Shown here: piece by piece, positions 9,001 to 10,630 of the stretch | Layout: each line of letters opens with the position of its first letter | How positions within the stretch are numbered: position 1 is the first letter of the stretch | Origin: Bacillota bacterium | GTDB taxonomy: Bacteria; Bacillota; Clostridia; Acetivibrionales; DSM-1351 | Direction of reading: 5' to 3' | Length of the DNA: 10,630 bases | Assembly: GCA_023398105.1 (NCBI GenBank) | Contig: JAEWST010000070.1 | Coordinates: 1-10,630 of the forward strand | Notes under the pieces: model-generated | Databases searched by the model: none | What the model saw: the letters and a program-made list of their open reading frames with translations, nothing else | What the model was told of the DNA's origin: nothing | Made by a program: the position numbers and the translations under genes

Positions 9001-9257
9001 CAAGGGCTGAGGCAAATGAAATGCTGCTCAAAGCATTTAAAGTATTAGAGAGCGATATTATTCTAAGTAATGAAGAGAAAAATGCAATTGAAAAATGGGC
9101 AAAAGCTAATGGTTACAAGCCTCAAGCATATTTAAATAGTAAATATCTGAAAAGATCTGAGATATTTATGATGCTATGTAAATGTTTAGAAAATTACAAA
9201 GTGGAGGATGAAAGTGAAGTTTTAGTATTGGATTATTTAGCCGAAAAAGATATGTAA
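1..9257 (+). CDS. Giant SLH-anchored multimodular cell-surface protein (5' end outside window)
   Basis: The frame is open from the first complete codon (position 3) to TAA at 9255-9257, giving 3084 visible residues and no start inside the window. A GTG at 348 could be taken as a start, but the frame upstream has no stop and encodes an Ig-like strand pair with the motif VDAAGNES, so the real start lies further left. Domain order in visible residues: Ig/FN3-like modules 1-347; beta-rich repeat array, clearest at 659-1769; Gly-rich beta region about 1775-2137; acidic linker 2142-2149; Ig, FN3 and TIG-like modules about 2153-2890; SLH motifs 2900-3063. Known biology: SLH triplets bind secondary cell-wall polymer, so the protein should be secreted and wall-anchored. 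No catalytic motif is recognisable. An adhesive or structural role is inference. It converges with the minus-strand gene ending at 9636. Confidence 0.93.
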   Translation, partial: LTKGANYISIKAVDAAGNESEVKLLIIKIGNGIPGTPSIRSKTHPYANTVFDAVKNRNPIFLITPNNPDLLDTKEYIYTLKKGEHIIVDSQRTAQPQIQFTELEDNIIDEFYELTVLTVGGNNKVSEKPAKYIFRIDSIPPDRLTVTSETHTVEGEWYKEALARFEWNKPVDFTGVRSYYYKLDSKVIGINDTKGWAVSEDTYAAVDLLSVHQSEAKNGECYFAVWAEDYSGNIQFDTMKVLFDIEKPYLSEADGETLTAVLPEDLKNCINLSWSEARDNVAIDDIALCISDTPKSLETASWIYKAKTDTYHLFTELDNEKTYVIKLKISDMAGNTRTYLKTAKADGTTPAAITIDYSTNIAGYTVEGSSSIDGSGSTAVLVVPSSLGAAIDRIPFDEKIIIEGGEFVSGESNQTFSLNLHGFNMQVKGILLNQAGLTLKEVSVRPANSSTDIILKNVRISAPPAFAIIKSDVSDTEIQEYKLSDFEFSSIAKSGFQSNQWVIYDGKLNAKSFNCFTQEKEAKNYLLPIKNVAFSADGKLKSGMIATDFILEYGKNRYIIEEGNCLFKNGQLLINKASIGESNVSLLYFKVTKDGIPVEEEGFKFEIKEGAASSQLQLEGLKFNNGHLVLTKGIVNTNVGIKMLLENLAIEEGIIVYSESGIKLILSDTFNPLFASKEIKVSEFKTDLEGKSLEAKLQLGELKGIAGGYYTLKAGSIYLKADKNEITTTLQGEIELGKDNGTNFEEVILQITQAELDEDCNILSLKATTNDIPQIDALKNTKFYNGLLYMAYNSQISELPELGIEGNIDIPGIVQIITNGKGLPINKIIFNQEGELDLFKVSAVKSSDEITKGFFTSIADDEGNTFKGVVISATYDSEADDIIYEMSGNFALSDSFPGQFPGNEIYIEKMYFDCNGNIYGINAQRTLPPKLDFMGKAVLENGTVSLEVNESKTDFDIVFKGRLRIATNIKELSELYIDVERLSFTRNGVIKQVIAGRRIDGIQTFIDNISLKDAQISAYTDSFQKKLIVSVNGTVVFTLDAGEVYVPAMELNVNKLLINQDGNIEDMSIGANLPGTRPFIGRSILRDVGVVVTKDTDSTLVADLKGQVIVPQFINEKDLLLEVNKFSVEQNGSIRAMDIRGSIPGEENFLGGTKLKDCSAGLIKDNKDTPVQIDLGGTIILPEMEIQSLSHLELQIQSLRFDMHGDLKRVSAALQFQEEFELIDGVKLRNARIELSGEEGKTYQIGISGSMLMASSAPGNLAGAELTINKFIFDVDGNLIALDAQLGLENVDLIGTVKIKDGLVKVLKPEIGRVEFTISGNLLLPETAPGNLKAAEIPIKIFKIDTSGDIKAFEASVILKGDRKLFGDIVRAKDLQINASFTDEKEMEFGINGEVLFNGAASDSGGFNMVLRAFTVTQSGAIKALDLSAENVNASLFGLLDLSNGTVKVIKDNNTGDNLIDIKGIITAGSKLPEGLPGTNISLHSLVIDLDGGIKEFENTIGEISIYSGMKLKNGKFYVENEASNWIVGISGQIILGASFPKDFREKVINIEQFKLDKQGNIHALKMGLEGINTDFYDALYVKNSSFSAIKDNNSRGILWSITGDVSLGSMFSESICSKEIELNRFTISTKGEIKELNASINGTTTFDIYCNIKAIANKINISMDGLSVEGSVEFPSSFPVGLANTQILLRKLELGWKGSIKDIEAVIGHMEIKPAGFRVGIDNLSIEEEKVSIGKCTLILPSNMNNKQLGIQNATIDKNGRFSGEFIVSDMEHDFGFGTLNLTGISLDIDSKQIAFKKATLVFSKDLGNVKVGLNGVKIEPDGMRFTGGAFKIPNMKISEALAIQNAYLDFNFSKDFYLEGGANVVLANMGSFAGKVSFVKRSSTYPIGLKYAEFTFSVPRPGIPIANTGLFINTITGGMAFGAPNDVPSQLRWMFQSGMRIKMGVGFQDRTGGNVVKGNATMWLDIKNASMAMKGNVRVLSGLASGEALSAISKKGMSGIVNLEMSYARGQVEFYFFNYNGSPKVSGSGRLSIGIRKGTILSKTFKVKIFRKKIKKTINIPSSDYWVSGIGADFGMFTNGRNGVSAYISVPVWGRVGIYVSKSSFDIGNISSYNIYRPNGIAFKRSDYLLDGFYAKNMSTEDDDEDDDMQGVSDLRFNVTGNNSTPVERIVVTAVGLEPSQEIRLVSPSRKRYGIGSPNVEASIEDDILLLALLKPEFGEWKIEVLGGTGSSVPSFEVFGVNAAPEISVENPKIQGETVDIKGSAINSAKGDIVEIYFSENSDSYTGAPVAEAKIDENGKYSTTVDLTKIANGRYYVFAVLNPASGLPAVHSLAKETLTVNLVAQKLKPVKAFIAAENKEGNIEIKFEDVNGDRARGFNLYVENEASKEIEKLNLGYVTDTYISGYEKGSTLKISVVPYDNDNMEGDRSKVIVLAIGSQKQSENVFEQTSEELKVNVVRGMSADGSIKLKNSLPKKTDTAFDYADIKLLDSPEGINVSFENTINIAQAESDIDFNVEGYEVGDYIVNAIVENRGNREICKKIKIIIKVTRPDINVEDTELEIEGNEATEVEVEGSNFDENVKVYLNNTLLEALESDDTIMKVSIPEKLSYGEHKLRVVGGNGDEHLVTLEVLEPLLIITPSRIKAYSNFGATELFSFKGQSINGFKGNAKLTVDIPEGWTANFDKDTISSDETCKLSIKIPKDISSGEYTVNVSSDNGQKIPLSIYVYSNSKPEPYISGISDNKGISGDKIVIYGGNFMNSCKALIGGRAVPAVIRSENEIELEIKENTISGDIVITVNGRGYTIGKFNMMSEVFLNVRDDKTSITGSRIELWSMEYDAGSIYYRINYGSYKQYTEGFILSPGNNRIEAYSVDSKGIKNASKIWSVKSKIKYNSSKNVFKDINGHWAEQSIQRLYEEGLLAGYPDKTIRPEKEMSRAELLMMIIKILNLEPSKYEAVDLKNVTFIPKWLNKGYIKTAIDKGILKVNKNSILRLDEKVTRAEANEMLLKAFKVLESDIILSNEEKNAIEKWAKANGYKPQAYLNSKYLKRSEIFMMLCKCLENYKVEDESEVLVLDYLAEKDM
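3..1043 (+). other. N-terminal Ig/FN3-like modules of the giant surface protein
   Basis: Visible residues 1-347 contain successive beta-sandwich modules of about 100 residues. Three end in the hallmark of bacterial Ig-like and FN3-like repeats, an A/S-G-N turn after an aspartate: VDAAGNES near residues 14-21, AEDYSGN near 227-233 and SDMAGN near 330-335. Linkers between modules carry Asp-x-x-x-Pro-Pro or Glu-Lys-Pro boundaries (IDSIPP, DIEKP). The first module is cut by the window edge, so further copies upstream are likely. These modules usually act as spacers or adhesion platforms; no ligand can be inferred. Confidence 0.75.
1977..5309 (+). repeat. Array of at least 16 tandem ~72-residue beta-rich protein repeats
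   Basis: A recurring block begins x-[ILV]-x-G-x-[ILV]-x-[IL], often has P-G a few residues later, continues E-[IL]-x-[IL]-x-x-[LF], and ends [FI]-[DN]-x-x-G-x-[IL]. A second half follows with a G-x-x-[LV]-K-[DN] turn and often I-K-D-N. Copies start at visible residues 659, 730, 804, 886, 959, 1031, 1104, 1175, 1247, 1318, 1391, 1462, 1530, 1602, 1669 and 1733. Steps are 71, 74, 82, 73, 72, 73, 71, 72, 71, 73, 71, 68, 72, 67 and 64. Degenerate half-copies can be seen upstream (about residues 425, 530 and 616). Sequences differ strongly between copies, so this is an old, diverged array rather than a recent DNA expansion. I do not recognise the family. Alternating hydrophobic residues suggest a continuous beta structure, which is inference. 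Confidence 0.8.
5325..6413 (+). other. Unassigned Gly-rich beta region with basic patch, after the repeat array
   Basis: Visible residues about 1775-2137 lose the 72-residue period. They become rich in Gly, Met and aromatic residues in alternating strands, with motifs such as NTITGGMAFGAP, GVGFQDRTGG and VWGRVGIYVS. A basic stretch (KTFKVKIFRKKIKKTI, about 2046-2061) lies between two strand-rich parts. No catalytic signature was recognised. It may be the capping or functional end of the upstream beta array, but this rests only on adjacency. Confidence 0.5.
6429..6452 (+). repeat. 12-bp tandem duplication encoding an acidic EDDDEDDD linker
   Basis: Two exact in-frame copies of gaagatgatgat encode Glu-Asp-Asp-Asp twice (visible residues 2142-2149). 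The run sits between the Gly-rich beta region and the C-terminal Ig-like modules, so it probably marks a flexible domain boundary. Calcium binding is possible but not shown. The pure GAT/GAA composition makes this a candidate for in-frame length variation between strains. Confidence 0.8.
6459..8672 (+). other. C-terminal string of Ig, FN3 and TIG-like modules
   Basis: Visible residues about 2152-2890 read as consecutive beta-sandwich modules. The first (to about 2246) ends FGEWKIEVLGG, like prepeptidase-C-terminal or related jelly rolls. An Ig-like unit with NGKYSTTVDL and GRYYVFAV follows. Residues 2350-2440 look like FN3 (EIKFEDVNGD, LYVENE). Another Ig-like unit follows. Two TIG/IPT-like units carry the G-x-N-F turn (VEGSNFDENVKVYL near 2574; IYGGNFMNSCKALIGG near 2755). 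Between them is a NEW3-like unit (IPEGW, GEYTVNV). A final unit resembles the chitobiase C-terminal/Ig fold (YYRINYGSYKQY, NNRIEAYSVDSKG). Family names are by motif appearance; the number of modules is firmer than each label. Confidence 0.65.
8700..9191 (+). other. Three SLH motifs (cell-wall anchor)
   Basis: SLH 1 (visible residues 2900-2949) is canonical: VFKDINGHWAEQSI, then GLLAGYPDKTIRP, then MSRAELLMMI. SLH 2 (about 2958-3015) keeps the spacing and a TRAEANEML box but lacks the His-Trp-Ala start (FIPKWLNKGYIKTAI). SLH 3 (about 3020-3063) is more divergent, ending KRSEIFMML. The arginine of the TRAE-type box is kept in all three. In known S-layer proteins such triplets bind pyruvylated secondary cell-wall polymer, which predicts non-covalent wall attachment through the C terminus. 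About 21 residues follow SLH 3. Confidence 0.92.
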
Positions 9258-9316
9258 CGAGGCAAGAAAATGTTCTCAACTTGTATAACGAGGCAAAAAA
9301 ATGTTCTCAACTTCTA
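9255..9316. repeat. Two-copy 31-bp tandem repeat that includes the giant gene's stop codon
   Basis: Copies at 9255-9285 and 9286-9316 abut exactly and differ at only two positions. Each begins TAACGAGGCAA and contains AAAATGTTCTCAACTT. The first TAA is the stop codon of the giant gene. The repeat does not continue as a third copy; the sequence after 9316 shares only its first three bases. Confidence 0.9.
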
Positions 9317-9501
9317 TAAGTGGCGGGTAATGCTTTGGTTTTCATACGGTGAGAATATCTCCCACAACGCTTAACCGCCGCTGATGTAATAGCTCGAAAA
9401 ATGCGAAGTTTACATTTCGCACATTCATCGTTCTCTTCGCATTTTGAACACAAGGCGCATTTTCGAGCTTGTATAAATTTTTGTAAATCGAAAAATTTCA
9501 T
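9307..9501 (-). CDS. Possible small Cys-rich protein, 64 aa (uncertain, perhaps a gene remnant)
   Basis: ATG at 9501-9499 opens 64 codons ending at 9307. Six cysteines occur, five of them in a tight pattern: Cys15-x2-Cys18-x2-Cys21-x5-Cys27-x2-Cys30, which resembles a zinc-ribbon or knuckle. The C-terminal half is basic (KRCGRYSHRMKTK). No Shine-Dalgarno sequence lies ahead of the ATG, and the stop falls inside the second 31-bp repeat. Much of the Cys pattern comes from sequence that also forms inverted repeats, so the ORF may be a by-product of DNA structure. I do not recognise the protein. It could be the leftover end of a mobile-element gene reading toward the tandem repeats. Confidence 0.22.
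   Translation of the reverse strand: MKFFDLQKFIQARKCALCSKCEENDECAKCKLRIFRAITSAAVKRCGRYSHRMKTKALPATYRS
9319..9382. repeat. Imperfect inverted repeat AGTGGCGG / CCGCCGCT with inner hairpin
   Basis: AGTGGCGG at 9319-9326 pairs with CCGCCGCT at 9375-9382 with a single G-U-type mismatch. Between them GTGAGAATATCTCCCAC (9349-9365) can form a smaller hairpin with a bulge. These G/C-rich arms stand out from the A/T-rich surroundings. Confidence 0.4.
9391..9469. repeat. Nested inverted repeats, outer arms AGCTCGAAAAATGCG / CGCATTTTCGAGCT
   Basis: The outer arms (9391-9405 and 9456-9469) match over 14 bp with one bulged A. Inside, ATGCGAAG (9401-9408) also pairs with CTTCGCAT (9435-9442), and TGCGAA (9402-9407) with TTCGCA (9416-9421). 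The left arm can therefore form mutually exclusive hairpins. There is no T-run after the outer right arm, so this is not a simple terminator. Confidence 0.6.
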
Positions 9502-9529
9502 TTTGAAGCTAGGCGTTATAAACGCTCGA

Positions 9530-9579
9530 AAAAAGCTCCTTTTTGGTTATACTTCATCTTAACCAAAAAGGAGCTTTTT
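9530..9579. terminator. Bidirectional intrinsic terminator shared by the convergent genes
   Basis: A perfect 19-bp inverted repeat (arms 9530-9548 and 9561-9579) encloses a 12-nt loop. The arms begin with five A and end with five T, so RNA from either strand forms a stem with a GGAGC-rich base followed by a U-run. It lies 272 bp after the giant gene's stop and 56 bp from the stop of the minus-strand gene, as expected for convergent transcription. The 9580-9635 gap shows nothing further. Confidence 0.92.
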
Positions 9580-9635
9580 ACTGAGCCTATACACAAAACT
9601 ATTTAAGAAGTTTTATTAGTGTACTAGCCAAAAAA

Positions 9636-10630
9636 TTACCATTTATAATCCTTTTTATCATTTTTTGAATTTTGACAATTCTTATTGTAATCATATTCGT
9701 TACAATCCCATTTGTCAAAATTCCAGTTCTTTAAATGCATATCCTTGAAGTTACAATTATCCTTTTTCCAATTATCTAAATCCCATAAATCGTTGAAATC
9801 ACACTTGTCGAAATCACGGAAATCACAGAAATAATATGGAAGGTGATAACCCCAAAAGCCCCAGAAATTACCACAGCTATAGTGATTATTTTGTTTGTTC
9901 TTTACCTCAACTGTAGTTTGTCCAATTAGCAAGTAACCATCAACATAGCAACGGAGCTCAACTAATGTTTTAGGTTCATTCCAATTGAAATCAGAACGCT
10001 TAAAGTTAAATTGCCCATATTTTGCTTGATTATAGTATCCGTAGTTGTTTGTAAGTGCATTTACTCCATTAAGTGTGGCAGTATTAATATCAAAGTTTCT
10101 CATATATATTGTATTAGGAAGACATACTCGAGCAGTAACAATACCATTACCATTATTGTTGTTAATAACTTTAGGTGTTACATCAATTGCAACTGGTATA
10201 TAGACTACAAATTCCTTCTGAAGCGTTGTGGTAATACCAGCAGCATTTTTTACGGTTACAGTTACTTTATATGTTCCAGGCTTAGCTAATATGAAGTAGC
10301 TGTTATTAGCAACAACTATTTCTTTTTTACAGTGTGGTACTTGTACTGTCATTTTTTGGCGTACAATTTTTGAAGCAGTACCATCTACATTGTATTTTAA
10401 CTTAATTATAGAACAAAGCTTGTACAAAGAATTTAAATCCATTGATATATCAGGTTTAGAAGTGCCGATCTTTATTTCAATAGACTTAGCAGCTTCCTCA
10501 TTTCCAGCAGTATCTACAGAGTAGAAGCTGATTTTGTGAACACCTTCGCCCTTTACAGTAAAGGAAGTACCTTCTGTGAAGTCAGAGCCATCAATAGAGT
10601 AGAGAGTATTAGCAACACCGCTTTGCTCAT
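9636..10630 (-). CDS. Secreted Ig-like-module protein with Trp/Cys-rich tail (5' end outside window)
   Basis: The frame reads from the right edge (first full codon 10628-10626) to TAA at 9638-9636: 330 visible residues, no start. An internal ATG at 10442 could be taken as a start, but the frame upstream is open and encodes an Ig-like module (YSIDGSDFTEGTSF, SVDTAGNEEAA; residues 1-55). Residues about 63-145 are a second Ig/PKD-like module (KPGTYKVTVTVKNAAG). Residues about 147-243 form a third beta-sandwich (IDVTPKVIN, then GIVTARVCLPN, FDINTATLNGV). This resembles a module of secreted proteins with an I-D-V-x-P start and a D-I-x-x-x-T-x-x-L motif. Residues 244-330 are a low-complexity tail rich in Asn, Asp, Trp, Phe and Cys. 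No LPXTG or SLH anchor is visible. The A-G-N-E motif is shared with the giant neighbour, suggesting a surface-protein locus; function unknown. Confidence 0.88.
   Translation of the reverse strand, partial: EQSGVANTLYSIDGSDFTEGTSFTVKGEGVHKISFYSVDTAGNEEAAKSIEIKIGTSKPDISMDLNSLYKLCSIIKLKYNVDGTASKIVRQKMTVQVPHCKKEIVVANNSYFILAKPGTYKVTVTVKNAAGITTTLQKEFVVYIPVAIDVTPKVINNNNGNGIVTARVCLPNTIYMRNFDINTATLNGVNALTNNYGYYNQAKYGQFNFKRSDFNWNEPKTLVELRCYVDGYLLIGQTTVEVKNKQNNHYSCGNFWGFWGYHLPYYFCDFRDFDKCDFNDLWDLDNWKKDNCNFKDMHLKNWNFDKWDCNEYDYNKNCQNSKNDKKDYKW
9687..9785 (-). repeat. Seven-copy five-residue repeat in the aromatic/Cys tail
   Basis: In the visible protein, residues 282, 287, 292, 297, 302, 307 and 312 start triplets WDL, WKK, CNF, MHL, WNF, WDC and YDY at exactly five-residue spacing. 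Two similar triplets (CDF at residues 268 and 276) lie just before, out of register. The pattern is bulky/Cys, then Asp/Asn, then hydrophobic, then two mostly charged or polar residues. It recalls the pentapeptide-repeat consensus A-[DN]-[LF]-x-x, but with Trp, Tyr, Met or Cys where a small residue is normal. Confidence 0.7.

Larger units (their letters stand above)
9253..9501. mobile_element. Possible remnant of an insertion-sequence end (IS21-like terminal repeats?)
   Basis: The stretch starts TGTAACGAGGCAAGAAAATG and has a second tandem copy 31 bp on. IS21-family elements typically begin with TG and carry several short direct repeats at their ends, often with a GGCAA...AAAATGT-like core; this is from memory of the family. 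The following 200 bp are more GC-rich than the flanks and hold a small Cys-rich minus-strand ORF. There is no transposase (IstA/IstB) sequence, no second end and no recognisable target duplication in the window. The alternative is an ordinary intergenic repeat. Confidence 0.28.

Noticed and set aside
9255..9316. CRISPR array
   Set aside because: The two 31-bp copies abut directly without spacers and no third copy follows.
10011..10289. 92-codon plus-strand frame opposite the minus-strand gene
   Set aside because: It is antisense to a convincing Ig-like module and rich in Cys/Ile/Ser, as expected of a shadow frame.
10440..10442. ATG as the start of the minus-strand gene
   Set aside because: The frame continues upstream to the window edge with a clear Ig-like module ending in DTAGNEEA; the Met is internal.

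Overview
The window comes from a low-GC (about mid-30s percent by eye), AGA/ATA-rich genome. A protein ending in S-layer homology (SLH) domains, preceded by many Ig/FN3/TIG-like modules, points to a Gram-positive, probably clostridial Firmicute. This assignment is inferred from composition and protein architecture only; nothing in the window names the species.

Layout: (1) Positions 1-9257 (+) are one uninterrupted reading frame, already open at the left edge. It encodes at least 3084 residues of a giant secreted, wall-anchored protein. In order it has: three to four Ig/FN3-like modules; an array of at least 16 copies of a roughly 72-residue beta-rich repeat that I cannot assign to a known family; a Gly-rich beta region that ends in a basic patch and then an acidic run; a string of Ig, FN3 and TIG-like modules; and three C-terminal SLH motifs. 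(2) Positions 9258-9635 are intergenic. They begin with a two-copy 31-bp tandem repeat that contains the giant gene's stop codon. Next comes a structured stretch with a possible 64-codon Cys-rich minus-strand ORF, perhaps the remnant of a mobile-element end. A perfect 19-bp-stem bidirectional terminator follows. (3) Positions 9636-10630 (-) hold the 3' part of a convergent gene for a second Ig-like-module protein, open at the right edge. It ends in an unusual Trp/Cys/Asp/Asn-rich tail with a five-residue period.

Both genes encode extracellular beta-sandwich proteins with a V-D-x-A-G-N-E motif. They converge on a shared terminator, so they belong to separate transcripts. The SLH protein is expected to sit on secondary cell-wall polymer. 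The second protein has no anchor visible in the window. Neither gene's start, promoter or signal peptide is present. The most unusual items are the unassigned 72-residue array and the aromatic/Cys pentad tail.
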